A stretch of 64,000 bases of DNA, taken from the IMG/VR virus record IMGVR_UViG_3300046454_000807, positions 1 through 64,000 of that record. One strand, written 5' to 3'. Shown here piece by piece: positions 33,196-42,549 of the stretch (position 1 is its first letter; every line of letters begins with the position of its first letter). The stretch comes from a virus. Under the pieces are notes generated by a model. The model ran no database searches and was not told where the DNA came from. It worked only from the letters and a program-made list of their open reading frames with translations. A program made the translations under genes and the position numbers.

Positions 33196-34553
33196 AGCCA
33201 CCTCACTCCCAGGAGGCGGAACGCAGCGTTCTGTCGCAAATGCTCCGCGGCGGGGCGAAAGTGTGCTCGGTCGTCGTCGGTACGTTGCTGGAGCCGAAGC
33301 ACTTCTACGCGCCAGCGCACAAGCTCATCTACGGGCAGCTCTACGAGCACTACTACGGCGACTTGCCTCTCGATGCAGTGTCGGTGGGCACCGCGGCCTC
33401 GAAGAAGCTCGCCAAGCTCTGGTCGATCGAGGAGGGCGAGGCAGCGGAGCGGGTGAGGGAACTCAGCACCGAGCGCTTCGAGGGGCAGGTGCTGGACCAC
33501 GCGATCATCGTCAAGCGCAAGGCGGACTACCGCGAACTGCTCGACGTGATGAGCACGGTGGAAGGCGAGATCGAGCGCGAGGAGAAGCTGCCCGAGGAGA
33601 TCGCGAGCTTGGCGTCGCAGACCGCGATGAAGATCGCGACCAACACTCTGCTGACCCACGAGATCATCAGCTTCGGCAATATGGGGCGCCGGTACTACAA
33701 CCAGGCGCTGGAAGCGAAGTCGGCCTACGACAAGGGCATCGAGCGCTGGGTCAAGTTCGGGATGCCCTTCATCGACGACTACACCCGCGGGCTCCGCGGG
33801 ACGGAGCTGTGGCTGGCAGCCGGCGAGCCCGGCGTCGGCAAGAGCGCCGTCTTCGCCAAGGCCGCGATCCTCTTCGCCCAACGGCAGATGGCGCGCGGCG
33901 ACGACAAGCGGGTCGCCACGCTGATCCTCAGCCTGGAGATGGGGGAAGAACCGACCAACCAGCGGCTGGCCTCGGCGGTCTCGCAGATCGACGGCGGCAA
34001 GCTCCGCGAAGGTCGCATCACCGACGGGGAGCTAGGGAAGATTCTCCACGAATGGGGGCGCCGCAAGGAGATTCCCCTGTTCTTCAACTTCGCCTCGAAC
34101 GCCCGCGCTTCGCAGCTCCGCGCGCTGGTCGTCGAGGCCATCCGCAGGGAGAACGTCGGCCTGGTCATCATCGACCACTTCCGACATTTCGGCATGGATC
34201 GGTACTACGAGAGCCAGTTGCGCGAGGACGAGGACAAGGTGAAGTTCCTCAAGGAGTCGATCGCCGGCGATCTCGGGACCGCGGTGATCTGCATCTGCCA
34301 CACCACCAAGGGGATCGCAGAATCGCGCAACGCCAGGCCAAACCTGACCCACATGCGCGGCAGCTATCAGGTCGCCGCAGCAGCGGACTTCGTGAGCTTC
34401 ATCCACCAGCCGTACATGTACGCGACGGATGAGGATCGTGAAACTGGAGAGGTAACAGAGGACCAGATGGAGATGATCTGGGAGAAGAACCGACACGGAT
34501 ACAAGGGCATCGCACAGTTCCACATGCAGGCTGCGACGATGACCATTCGATAG
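33192..34553 (+). CDS. dnaB: replicative DNA helicase, DnaB-like
   Basis: A 453-residue hexameric-type helicase with GTG start 33192. A helical N-terminal domain ([13 protein letters not shown]) is followed by the RecA-like core: Walker [10 protein letters not shown] (211-219), [10 protein letters not shown] (motif 1a/H2), Walker [11 protein letters not shown] (324-333), ICICHTTKG (H3) and [14 protein letters not shown] (H4). It unwinds the fork and may recruit the host primase; no primase gene is visible nearby. Followed after 11 bases by the Pro-Glu repeat gene. Confidence 0.92.
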   Translation: MKPPHSQEAERSVLSQMLRGGAKVCSVVVGTLLEPKHFYAPAHKLIYGQLYEHYYGDLPLDAVSVGTAASKKLAKLWSIEEGEAAERVRELSTERFEGQVLDHAIIVKRKADYRELLDVMSTVEGEIEREEKLPEEIASLASQTAMKIATNTLLTHEIISFGNMGRRYYNQALEAKSAYDKGIERWVKFGMPFIDDYTRGLRGTELWLAAGEPGVGKSAVFAKAAILFAQRQMARGDDKRVATLILSLEMGEEPTNQRLASAVSQIDGGKLREGRITDGELGKILHEWGRRKEIPLFFNFASNARASQLRALVVEAIRRENVGLVIIDHFRHFGMDRYYESQLREDEDKVKFLKESIAGDLGTAVICICHTTKGIAESRNARPNLTHMRGSYQVAAAADFVSFIHQPYMYATDEDRETGEVTEDQMEMIWEKNRHGYKGIAQFHMQAATMTIR

Positions 34554-34564
34554 GAGGAAACGAC

Positions 34565-35279
<715 letters not shown>

Positions 35280-35296
<17 letters not shown>

Positions 35297-35471
35297 CGAC
35301 GAGCTAGACGGGATCAAATGCGAGTGGTGTGACAAGCCCGCACGGTTAAAGCTGCCCATGATGAGACGAATCAAGGGAAGTCGTGGTGGCATGACGCCTT
35401 CTGGAATGCACATCTTCGCCTGTTATCAGCACGAGGAAATCGCGAAGGGATTGGCGAGCCGTGGCAGCTAG
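35280..35471 (+). CDS. small zinc-finger-like protein
   Basis: GTG at 35280 gives 63 residues, with AGGA 11 bases upstream; a GTG at 35259 is an alternative. It contains [15 protein letters not shown] near the N-terminus and [13 protein letters not shown] near the C-terminus, giving a CxxC...CxxH set that could bind zinc. It overlaps the preceding gene by 17 bases and the next by 11. Unknown function; lies among replication genes. Confidence 0.55.
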
Positions 35472-35877
35472 TGGAAAAAGGAAGCTGACTATCACCGGCC
35501 AGAAAGAGCTGGCCCGGTGGACGCCCGAGGGCAAGGACGAGGAGACCGTGATCTACGAGGTCGCCGCCGTCAACGAGCAGGGTGAGGTCCTCGATCTTCC
35601 CCTTCGCACCTTCCACCCCGACCTTGAGCAAGGCACGCTGACCGAGTTCAACGTCGAGGTCTATGACCACGAGAAGTATGGACGCACTTACACCCTGAAG
35701 CTGCCCGGCAAGGGGCGCGCGTCGAAGAAGGACATCAGCGATATGCGCCAGCAGTTGACCTCCCTCGCAAACCGTGTCGGTTCACTGGAGGAAGAGGTAG
35801 CTGAGCTGCGTAGGAAGGTCAACCGAGAAGAGAAGCTGGACGAGAAGTTCGGCGGAGAAGACGACATCCCATTCTGA
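35461..35877 (+). CDS. SSB-like single-stranded DNA binding protein
   Basis: A 138-residue protein with a GTG start. The N-terminal ~80 residues are beta-rich (KLTITGQKELARW, TVIYEVAAVNEQGEVLDLPL, TLTEFNVEVYDHEKYGRTYT), consistent with an OB fold. A coiled coil follows (QQLTSLANRVGSLEEEVAEL), and the last residues EDDIPF are the acidic tip typical of bacterial SSB, which recruits partner enzymes. Position between DnaB and RNase HI supports an SSB role. Confidence 0.7.
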   Translation: MAASGKRKLTITGQKELARWTPEGKDEETVIYEVAAVNEQGEVLDLPLRTFHPDLEQGTLTEFNVEVYDHEKYGRTYTLKLPGKGRASKKDISDMRQQLTSLANRVGSLEEEVAELRRKVNREEKLDEKFGGEDDIPF

Positions 35878-36332
35878 TGATCCAAGTGTGGACTGACGGC
35901 TGCTGCTTGAAGAACCCCGGTGGTCCCGGAGGGTGGGCGTTCATCGTCGTCGATGAGCAGCAACAAGTTGTCTGCAAAGAGTCGGGTGGTGAGCCCTGCT
36001 CGACCAACAACCGAATGGAGATGGCTGCGGTGATCGAGGGGATCAAGGTTGCTCTCGACCTCTTCCCCACGGATGACATCGAGATCGTCTCCGACAGCCT
36101 CTATGTGGTCAAGGGCTCGACGGTGTGGCTGGCCGGCTGGAAGAAGCGCGGGTGGCGCCGCTCAGCCGGGAGGGGTCGCACCAAGCCGGTAAAGAACGAG
36201 GAGCTGTGGAGGCAGATCGACGCTTTGCTGCGCCCGCAAGTGACGCTGCTCTGGGTCAAGGGGCACAACGGCGCCAGGTTCAACGAGCTGGCTGACTTCA
36301 TGGCGAAGGAGGCGGCGTCCGAACATGCCTAA
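35877..36332 (+). CDS. rnhA: ribonuclease HI
   Basis: A 151-residue protein, the normal length for RNase HI. The four acidic catalytic residues are visible: D7 (WTDGCCLKNPGGPGGW), E48 (NNRMEMAAV), D73 (VSDSLYVVKG) and D140 (NELADFMA), plus the late histidine in VKGHNG (H130). It cleaves RNA in RNA-DNA hybrids, for example removing primers. It starts in a TGATG junction and overlaps the first glycosyltransferase by 8 bases, linking replication and glycan cassette transcriptionally. Confidence 0.9.
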   Translation: MIQVWTDGCCLKNPGGPGGWAFIVVDEQQQVVCKESGGEPCSTNNRMEMAAVIEGIKVALDLFPTDDIEIVSDSLYVVKGSTVWLAGWKKRGWRRSAGRGRTKPVKNEELWRQIDALLRPQVTLLWVKGHNGARFNELADFMAKEAASEHA

Positions 36333-37116
36333 ACCGCTCGTCGTTATCCCCACCTTCCTCACCCAGCCCGGCGACGTTGAAGTGACGATGGACTGTGTGC
36401 GCAGCATTCGGCATACGGTCAGCGACTCGGTTGACATCCTCTGCGTGGACGATCATTCACCCGATCGGCTGCTGGTCCAGGAGATCGCGCCCGGACTCGA
36501 TCGCTACCACGCCGAGTTGTACCGCAAGACCTCGAACTCCGGCTTCTCGAAGACGGTGAACATCGGGCTCAGACGTGCGCTCGACGAGGGCCGCGACGCC
36601 GTGTTGATGAACGCGGACATGGAGATGACCACGCCGGGCTGGGTGACGACCTGCCAGAAGACCAAGGACGGCCAGAATCGTCCGGCCGCGGTGGTCGGTG
36701 GGCTGCTGCTCTACCCGACCGGCCTGATCCAGCACGCCGGCATCTACTTCTCCCTGCTCACCCGCACCTTCGACCATCTCTACAAGTACGGGCCGGGGAA
36801 CCTGCCGGAGGCGCTCAAAATGCGGGTAGCGCCGGTCACTGGAGCGTTCCAATATATCCGCAACGAGACCCTGCAACTGATCGGCCTGTACGACGAGAAG
36901 TTTCACATGGCGCACGAGGATGTTGACTACTGCATTCGAGTTTTCCTGGCCGGGTTGCAGTGCGTCTACAACCCAAACGTGCGCGCTTACCACTTCGAGG
37001 CGATGTTCCGAGGCAGGCCGTCCCCGAAGTTGGAGCAGTGGCAGGCGTTGTCATGGATGTACTTCGCTGAAAAGTATGCAACCCAGAGCTTCTCGGGGCT
37101 CGTCCCATTTATCTAA
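36325..37116 (+). CDS. glycosyltransferase family 2 (GT-A)
   Basis: A 263-residue enzyme: LVVIPTFLTQPGD then VDILCVDDHSPDR (first nucleotide-binding aspartates), RKTSNSGFSKTVNIGLRRAL, the metal-binding ALMNADMEM region (N-A-D in place of DxD), and a late AHEDVDYCIRVFLAG with the catalytic-type ED. Typical of family 2 enzymes that transfer a sugar from a nucleotide donor. First gene of the glycan cassette. The acceptor is unknown. Confidence 0.8.
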   Translation: MPKPLVVIPTFLTQPGDVEVTMDCVRSIRHTVSDSVDILCVDDHSPDRLLVQEIAPGLDRYHAELYRKTSNSGFSKTVNIGLRRALDEGRDAVLMNADMEMTTPGWVTTCQKTKDGQNRPAAVVGGLLLYPTGLIQHAGIYFSLLTRTFDHLYKYGPGNLPEALKMRVAPVTGAFQYIRNETLQLIGLYDEKFHMAHEDVDYCIRVFLAGLQCVYNPNVRAYHFEAMFRGRPSPKLEQWQALSWMYFAEKYATQSFSGLVPFI

Positions 37117-37125
37117 GGAGGAATT

Positions 37126-37944
37126 ATGTGGTGGCACTACGACCAGCTTGAGAGTGGACATCCCTACGACTGGACCCCCGCTGGCCGCGGCGAGTCCGAA
37201 TGGGACAACATCGACTTCCACGTAGACCTCGGGTGTGGCACGCTGCGGAAAGGGCGACTCGGCATCGACCGTTACTACACGCCCAACGTGGACCTGCTCA
37301 TCAACTTCGACAGACTGGCGCCGGCGCAGCCGGCCAACGAGTTTGGCGAGCAGGGCGAGATGGACGAGGCGTTCGCCAAAACGCTCGACCTCTTCAACGC
37401 CCGCATCCGCGAGGAAAACGAGAAAGTGGGCCTCCCGTTCCCCACCAACTCGATCGAGTCGATCATCAGCCACCACTGCTTCGAGCACCTGGGGATCGGC
37501 TTCATCCCGCTGATGGACGAGTGCCACCGTGTGCTCAAGCCTGGTGGCATCCTGCGCGTCATCACTCCGCTCTTCCCGTCGCGCACCGCGGTCGAGGACC
37601 CGGATCACAAGCGCTGGATCATGGAGGGGACCTTCGAGGCGTTCTGCGGCACCAAAGAGGGCGAGAGCTGGCTGTCCGGCTTCTCGGTCCCCTACACGAG
37701 CTGCCGCTTCGAGATGGTGGACAAGGACATCACCAAACGCCTGGAGGACCCACAGGAATGGTGGGGCGTCGATGACGCGCGAGAGATTCGGGTCGCACTT
37801 AGAAAGCACGAGCTGGTCGAGGAGGCCGAAGATGTGGGTGAGCGTGAGATTCCTGCTCGGGAGCGAAGTGGCTCACGAGACGAAGATGAGGTACTCGGAG
37901 CTGCCGAGGTTGGGGGAGACGGTCGAGTTGCCCTCGTCGCGTAA
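37126..37944 (+). CDS. SAM-dependent methyltransferase (class I)
   Basis: A 272-residue protein with AGGAGGAAT before ATG 37126. Motif I is VDLGCGTLRKGRLGIDRYYT; IISHHCFEHLGIGF and HRVLKPGGILRVITP correspond to the acceptor-region and post-motif strands of Methyltransf_11-like enzymes acting on small molecules or glycans. The C-terminal ~37 residues overlap the next gene out of frame and look non-native (ERSGSRDEDEVLGA). In context it may methylate a sugar. Confidence 0.75.
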   Translation: MWWHYDQLESGHPYDWTPAGRGESEWDNIDFHVDLGCGTLRKGRLGIDRYYTPNVDLLINFDRLAPAQPANEFGEQGEMDEAFAKTLDLFNARIREENEKVGLPFPTNSIESIISHHCFEHLGIGFIPLMDECHRVLKPGGILRVITPLFPSRTAVEDPDHKRWIMEGTFEAFCGTKEGESWLSGFSVPYTSCRFEMVDKDITKRLEDPQEWWGVDDAREIRVALRKHELVEEAEDVGEREIPARERSGSRDEDEVLGAAEVGGDGRVALVA

Positions 37945-38038
37945 AAAGTACGAAGTCTTCTCGATTCATCGGCGTGTGACTACTCATCCACGCCGACGAA
38001 TCGACATAGGGCTTCGCAAACCAGAAAGGAAATCCTGA
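37832..38038 (+). CDS. small hypothetical protein overlapping the methyltransferase
   Basis: A 68-residue protein starting at ATG 37832 with GAGGAGG 8 bases upstream. It overlaps the methyltransferase by 113 bases in another frame. It contains MRYSELPRLGETVELPSSRK and a basic beta-rich end (YEVFSIHRRVTTHPRRR), which read more like a real protein than the overlapped methyltransferase tail. Its stop forms a TGATG junction with the next gene. Function unknown. Confidence 0.6.
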   Translation: MWVSVRFLLGSEVAHETKMRYSELPRLGETVELPSSRKKYEVFSIHRRVTTHPRRRIDIGLRKPERKS

Positions 38039-38835
38039 TGTTTGCCACGGTGTGTGTGCTCTCTTACGAACGATTGGCGTTCCTCAAAGACTGCATCGGC
38101 TCCATGCTGGCCAGGGCCGACGCCGACTTCGAGCTGGTCGTTCACGACGACGGCTCGCGGGACCCCGAGCTTCGCCGCTGGCTGTTGCAGATGAGCGAGG
38201 AGGGTGTGATCTCCACCTTGCTGATGAACTCGCCGGGCTGGAACGAGGGACAAGGGATCGCCTTCAACCGCATGGCGGCCGTGGCGAAGGGCGATCCGAT
38301 CATCAAGTGCGACCAGGACCTGATCTTCGATTCCGGCTGGCTGCGCAAGGTGCAGGCGGTGCTGGAGGAAAACCAAGCCGAAGGCTTCGAGGGCTGTGTC
38401 CACACCGGCGGCTGTCCTCACCCGGAGGAGTGCGATCCGACACATCCCGTCTGCGAAGACCGCGCCCCGCTGATCGGTGCGCTGGGCATCTTCCGCTACC
38501 CGGTCGAGCCGGTGAAATACGAGGAGATGTTGATCGCCGAGCACGGCGGTTGGCAGGAGCACCGTGACTTCGTGGGTTCCTTCATCGCCATCCCTCGCAC
38601 CGCCTGGGAGCTGTTCGGGCCGTGGAGTGAGCGCAGTGCCGCCTTCGCCGAGGACAACGAGTTCAAGTTGAAGATCGCGGCCACGGAGGGCTGGTGCTGC
38701 GCGCTGACGACGGAGGAGCTGGCGATGAACCAGGGCTTCGGCGTCGGGCCTTCCACTCTCGTCCTCGGCTACGAGCCGGGCGAAGTGAAGGAGATCAAGC
38801 CCGGACCCAAGGTCTACGAGCCCCAGGGGGTGTGA
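38038..38835 (+). CDS. glycosyltransferase family 2 (GT-A)
   Basis: A 265-residue enzyme: VCVLSYERLAFLKDCIGSML, then FELVVHDDGSRDPELRRWLL (donor aspartates), AFNRMAAVAKGDPIIKCDQD (metal-binding DQD), and AFAEDNEFKLKIAATEGWCC with a catalytic-type ED. A Cys-rich stretch (GCVHTGGCPHPEECDPTHPV) sits mid-protein and could hold a metal. Coupled to the previous gene by TGATG. Confidence 0.78.
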   Translation: MFATVCVLSYERLAFLKDCIGSMLARADADFELVVHDDGSRDPELRRWLLQMSEEGVISTLLMNSPGWNEGQGIAFNRMAAVAKGDPIIKCDQDLIFDSGWLRKVQAVLEENQAEGFEGCVHTGGCPHPEECDPTHPVCEDRAPLIGALGIFRYPVEPVKYEEMLIAEHGGWQEHRDFVGSFIAIPRTAWELFGPWSERSAAFAEDNEFKLKIAATEGWCCALTTEELAMNQGFGVGPSTLVLGYEPGEVKEIKPGPKVYEPQGV

Positions 38836-38836
38836 C

Positions 38837-39106
38837 GTGGAGGACGAGCTGAAGCAGAAGGCACCGCCGGAGGTCGAGGAGTCGCCCGAGGAGATCGCTG
38901 AAGAGATCAAGGCCGTCATGGAGGAGGTCGAGCAGGAGGCGAAGGCTGCGGCCGAGCGCCGGCGCCCGCGATGGATGCGCGAGCGTCGCGAGCTGCACCG
39001 CCTCACCATCGTCGAGCGCAAGCAGCGCCGTGGACGGAACCAGGAGCGCCGGCGGCGACGGCTGGCCCGCGGTGGCCGGAGGCACGGAAGGCCGGTGGGG
39101 CGATGA
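38837..39106 (+). CDS. bipolar charged small protein
   Basis: An 89-residue protein starting at GTG 38837. The N-terminal half is an acidic helix (EVEESPEEIAEEIKAVMEEV). The C-terminal half is extremely Arg-rich (RRRPRWMRERRELHRL, then RGRNQERRRRRLARGG). It has no enzymatic motif; the tail could bind nucleic acid or acidic protein. Coupled to the next glycosyltransferase by ATGA. Confidence 0.5.
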   Translation: MEDELKQKAPPEVEESPEEIAEEIKAVMEEVEQEAKAAAERRRPRWMRERRELHRLTIVERKQRRGRNQERRRRRLARGGRRHGRPVGR

Positions 39107-39951
39107 AGACGGCTGTGGTGATGCCCGTCGGCCCTGGCCGCGGCGACAACGTGCGTCAGAGCATCGAATCGCTGGCCGCCATGACGACCCATCCTCACCT
39201 GCTGCTGGTCGTCTGCGACGGCGAGGTCGATCTTCCCACCGAGCTGGACGATATGCCCTTCCCCGCCGTTGCCCTACGCGCCCCGAAGCACGAGCCGGGG
39301 ATGGAGCAGCCACGCAACATCGGTGTGCGGAGACTGGAGGACACGGACATCGACACCGCCTGGTTCCTCGACTCCGACATCATCGTCGCGCCCGAGGCGC
39401 TGGAGCGCTTCGAAGAGGCGATGGACGGTCGCCCACGCATCCTGGTTGGACCCTACGACTGGTTGCCGCCGGGCACGCGCGAGCCGATGTCCGAGCTGAA
39501 AAACGACCCGCGCTGGGCATCCTTCGAGGAGCATGGCTGGAACGAGGTCATGGTCGAGAACCTCAGTGCTGGGCTCGCCTGCTTCTCCGGCAACCTGGTG
39601 TGGCCGATCGACGAGTTCGCCCGCATCGGCGGCTTCTGGAATGAGCTGCACCACGGCCGCTGCGAGGACGGCGAGCTGGGACTTCGAGCTGTCGCCTGCG
39701 GTGTTCCCATCTCGATGGTCGCCGGCGCCCGCGGCTGGCATCTGGCCCACGCCGTGGATTTCGAGTTGACACTGCAACGCAACGAACGCGACGTGCCGAT
39801 GTTGAACGAGCGTCACCCTTGGGTTGAGGGTGAGGGTTTGTTCGTGGTGGAGGAGGACGGCAAGCGCTTCAACGTCCGCTGCAAGTGCGGCTGGGAGGGC
39901 AACACGGCCGAGATATGGGCTCATCAACACGAGTGCGAGGAGGCGGTATGA
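39103..39951 (+). CDS. glycosyltransferase (GT-A) with C-terminal zinc-ribbon-like end
   Basis: A 282-residue protein starting at ATG 39103; upstream in-frame sequence is low-complexity. It has a GT-A core: KTAVVMPVGPGRGDNVRQSI, RNIGVRRLEDTDIDTAWFLD, then SDIIV giving a DxD (LDSD), and RCEDGELGLRAVACG with the ED. The C-terminal ~45 residues have RCKCGWEGNTAEIWAHQHEC, a CxC...HxHxxxC cluster. It probably transfers a sugar in the same pathway as its neighbours. Confidence 0.75.
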   Translation: MKTAVVMPVGPGRGDNVRQSIESLAAMTTHPHLLLVVCDGEVDLPTELDDMPFPAVALRAPKHEPGMEQPRNIGVRRLEDTDIDTAWFLDSDIIVAPEALERFEEAMDGRPRILVGPYDWLPPGTREPMSELKNDPRWASFEEHGWNEVMVENLSAGLACFSGNLVWPIDEFARIGGFWNELHHGRCEDGELGLRAVACGVPISMVAGARGWHLAHAVDFELTLQRNERDVPMLNERHPWVEGEGLFVVEEDGKRFNVRCKCGWEGNTAEIWAHQHECEEAV

Positions 39952-40991
39952 AGAAGGCAATCGTCACCGGATGCAATGGGCTGGTCGGCGCCGAGGCCGT
40001 AGCGCTGCTGTGTGAAAACGACTACGTGGTCTACGGCTTCGACAATGACATGCGTCGTTACTTCTTTGGCGCGGAGGCTTCTACTTTCTCCCGCGGGCTC
40101 GAATTGACCGAACGCTTCAAGACGTTCCTTGACTATGGAGTGGACGTTCGCAAGATCGAGGAGGTTATGAGCGTCTTCGAGCGGATCGACGGGCCGGTCG
40201 ATTTGATCGTCCACACCGCGGCCCAGCCTTCACACGACTGGGCCGCCAAGGAGCCGCGCACCGACTTCGATGTCAACGCGATCGGCACGCTCAACATGCT
40301 GGAGGTCATGCGCGCCCACTTCCCGGAGGCGACCTTTGCTCACATCTCCACGAGCAAGGTCTACGGTGACAATCCGAACCGGCTGGCGTTCAGCGACCGC
40401 GGCAAACGCATTGACGTGGGCGTCGAACATCCCTTCTACGAGGGCATCGACACGTCGATGTCGGTCGAGGGCTGTCTGCACAGCCTCTTCGGGGTGTCGA
40501 AGCTGGCTGGCGACCTCCTGGTGCAGGAGTATGGCCGCTACTTTGGGATGAACACTGTCTGCTTCCGGCCGGGCTGCGTGACGGGTCCCGGTCACGCTGG
40601 CGCCGAGCTTCACGGCTTCTTGTCCTACTTGGTCAAATGCGTCGTCAAGGGACTTCCGTACACCATCTTCGGCTACGAGGGCAAGCAGGTCCGCTGCAAC
40701 ATCTACGGTCGTGACCTCGCTGCTGCCTGCTTGGAGTTCCACTCGAACCCCAAGCCCGGCGCCGTCTACAACATCGGCGGTGGCCGGGAGAACGCGATCT
40801 CGATGATAGAGGCGATCGAGCTGGCGGAAAAGATCACCGGCAAGACCCTGACCACTCACTATGAGCCGAAAGCGCGGATCGGCGATCACATGTGGTGGAT
40901 CAGCTCGAACCGCGACTTTGAACGTGACTTCCCGCGGTGGGAGCAGTCGCGCACGGTGGACCAGATGATCGAGGAGATCGCGGCCACATGA
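39948..40991 (+). CDS. NAD-dependent sugar epimerase (CDP-paratose 2-epimerase-like)
   Basis: A 347-residue extended SDR enzyme. The Rossmann glycine motif is TGCNGLVGAEA near the N-terminus; HTAAQPSHDWAAKEP and ISTSKVYGDNPNRLAF follow. The catalytic YxxxK is FGVSK here (LHSLFGVSKLAGDLLVQEYG). Then comes CFRPGCVTGPGHAGAELHGF and GYEGKQVRCNIYGRDLAAAC. These stretches resemble epimerases acting on CDP- or other nucleotide sugars, some of which, as I recall, also carry Phe at that place. It would make the donor sugar for the glycosyltransferases around it. Confidence 0.8.
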   Translation: MKKAIVTGCNGLVGAEAVALLCENDYVVYGFDNDMRRYFFGAEASTFSRGLELTERFKTFLDYGVDVRKIEEVMSVFERIDGPVDLIVHTAAQPSHDWAAKEPRTDFDVNAIGTLNMLEVMRAHFPEATFAHISTSKVYGDNPNRLAFSDRGKRIDVGVEHPFYEGIDTSMSVEGCLHSLFGVSKLAGDLLVQEYGRYFGMNTVCFRPGCVTGPGHAGAELHGFLSYLVKCVVKGLPYTIFGYEGKQVRCNIYGRDLAAACLEFHSNPKPGAVYNIGGGRENAISMIEAIELAEKITGKTLTTHYEPKARIGDHMWWISSNRDFERDFPRWEQSRTVDQMIEEIAAT

Positions 40992-41770
40992 GGCTTCTCG
41001 TCTGCATACCAACGATCACCGGGCGCGAGGAGTTCCTGAAACGTGCTGTCTGGGCGTACCAGAAACGCACGCCTGGCGTTGAAGTCCACATCGAGGTCGT
41101 CTACAACGAGCCGACCTGTGGGCTGGGTTGGCAGAAGGCGGTCGAGCGAGGGCTATCGCGGCTCCAGCCGCCGCCGGAGTACATCCACTTCGGCAACGAC
41201 GACATCATGGTCGCCGAGGGCTGGTTCTTCCCGCTGGCGGAGGCCGCGTCGCAGGGTTACCTGCCGGGCTCGCGGATGGAGCCTGCCGGCTATCACCTTG
41301 GCGAAGAGCCAGCCGAAGCGATCTCGCCGTGGTGGGTGAAGCCGTCGGAGCGCAGCTACTTCTACGCTGACCTGCCCGAGAACCAGCCGAAGCATGACTG
41401 GGCACCCCTCGACCACAGTGCGCTGCCGTTCTGTTCGGTGGGGCAATGGCTCAAGATCGGCCGCTTCATCCCGATCCATTTCGGCACCGACAAGTGGTTC
41501 TACCACCGCGCTCGTGAGTGTGGCATGGAAGCCGTCGCCCGAATGGACTCGGTGATCTTCAACTATGCGACTCAGATCGGGCGCCAGAAGGGCGAGTGGA
41601 CTGAGACCGACATTATCGACTTCGACCTCAATCTTGCCTACCCGCAGTACCTCGCCGGTGGTCTGAATCCGGTCGAGCAGCATCCACTCCGGCTGACGCC
41701 CAGAGGGCTCGAACTGGCCCGGCAGTGGCGCAAGAACAACCTGCCACCGCCGTACCACTGGGAGGAATAG
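40988..41770 (+). CDS. glycosyltransferase (GT-A-like)
   Basis: A 260-residue protein from the ATGA junction. RLLVCIPTITGREEFLKRAV is the first strand; EYIHFGNDDIMVAEGWFFPL carries the metal-binding NDD; HFGTDKWFYHRARECGMEAV follows in the acceptor half. The family 2-like order is kept but sequence is more divergent than in its neighbours. It probably acts in the same glycan pathway. Confidence 0.68.
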   Translation: MRLLVCIPTITGREEFLKRAVWAYQKRTPGVEVHIEVVYNEPTCGLGWQKAVERGLSRLQPPPEYIHFGNDDIMVAEGWFFPLAEAASQGYLPGSRMEPAGYHLGEEPAEAISPWWVKPSERSYFYADLPENQPKHDWAPLDHSALPFCSVGQWLKIGRFIPIHFGTDKWFYHRARECGMEAVARMDSVIFNYATQIGRQKGEWTETDIIDFDLNLAYPQYLAGGLNPVEQHPLRLTPRGLELARQWRKNNLPPPYHWEE

Positions 41771-42549
41771 TGGACATCACCCTTTTGATCTCGACGTTCA
41801 ATCGCGCCGAGCTACTGGCCCACTCGCTGAAGCGGCTGACCGAACTGACGCCGCCCGCCGAGCTGATCGTCGTGGACGACGGAGGCACCGACAACACCGA
41901 GGAGGTCTGCCAGGCGTTCAGCTCCCTGCCGATCCGCTACATCTACAACCACAACCCCGAGTGGTCGATCTGCTCGATGGCCCGCAACATCGGGGTGAAA
42001 GAGGCGTCGAACGACTGGATCGTCACCGCCGAGCCCGAGCTGTTCTTCGTGACCGATGTGCTGGCCCAGTTCGCCGCCCTGGAGCCCCAGCATCCCAACG
42101 AGGTTATCTCCGCCGGCACGATCTACTTCCAGCCCGAGGGCGGCCCGCCGCCGAGCACGAACGTCGAGGGACTTGAGACGGCGGGCGACTATGTGCCACC
42201 GACGGGCACTGAGGAAGCGATCGGCTGGGTCGCTCCCTTCACTGCCCTCTACTCCCGGCCAGCCCTGCTTGATGTGGGCGGTTGGGATGAGGAGTTCCCT
42301 GGGGCATGGGGCTGGGACGACATCGACCTGCTCACGCGACTTCGGATCAAAGGTGTGAATCAACACATCGCCCTCGACGTGAAGGTCCTTCATCAGTGGC
42401 ATGGACCCAAGCACCGAGGCGACGTGGATTTCGTCAACGAGGGGTACTTCCGCGCCAAGAGCTTCGTCGCCGGCGGCGTGGAGTCACCCGACCTACCAGA
42501 CATCATCGCGAATAGGGGGCACGAGTGGGGCAAGATCAGAAGCCGATAG
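41770..42549 (+). CDS. glycosyltransferase family 2 (GT-A)
   Basis: A 259-residue protein starting at GTG 41770 with GGAGGAA upstream; the stop of the previous gene overlaps by one base. It has ITLLISTFNRAELLAHSLKR, ELIVVDDGGTDNTEEVCQAF (donor DD), MARNIGVKEASNDWIVTAEP and GGWDEEFPGAWGWDDIDLLT (acceptor region with W-D-D), all in GT2 order. Ends 25 bases inside the following methyltransferase gene. Confidence 0.78.
   Translation: MDITLLISTFNRAELLAHSLKRLTELTPPAELIVVDDGGTDNTEEVCQAFSSLPIRYIYNHNPEWSICSMARNIGVKEASNDWIVTAEPELFFVTDVLAQFAALEPQHPNEVISAGTIYFQPEGGPPPSTNVEGLETAGDYVPPTGTEEAIGWVAPFTALYSRPALLDVGGWDEEFPGAWGWDDIDLLTRLRIKGVNQHIALDVKVLHQWHGPKHRGDVDFVNEGYFRAKSFVAGGVESPDLPDIIANRGHEWGKIRSR

Noticed and set aside
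33122-34432. 436-codon rightward frame inside the DnaB gene
   Set aside because: Arg/Gly/Ala-rich shadow of the helicase gene; the DnaB frame contains all helicase motifs.
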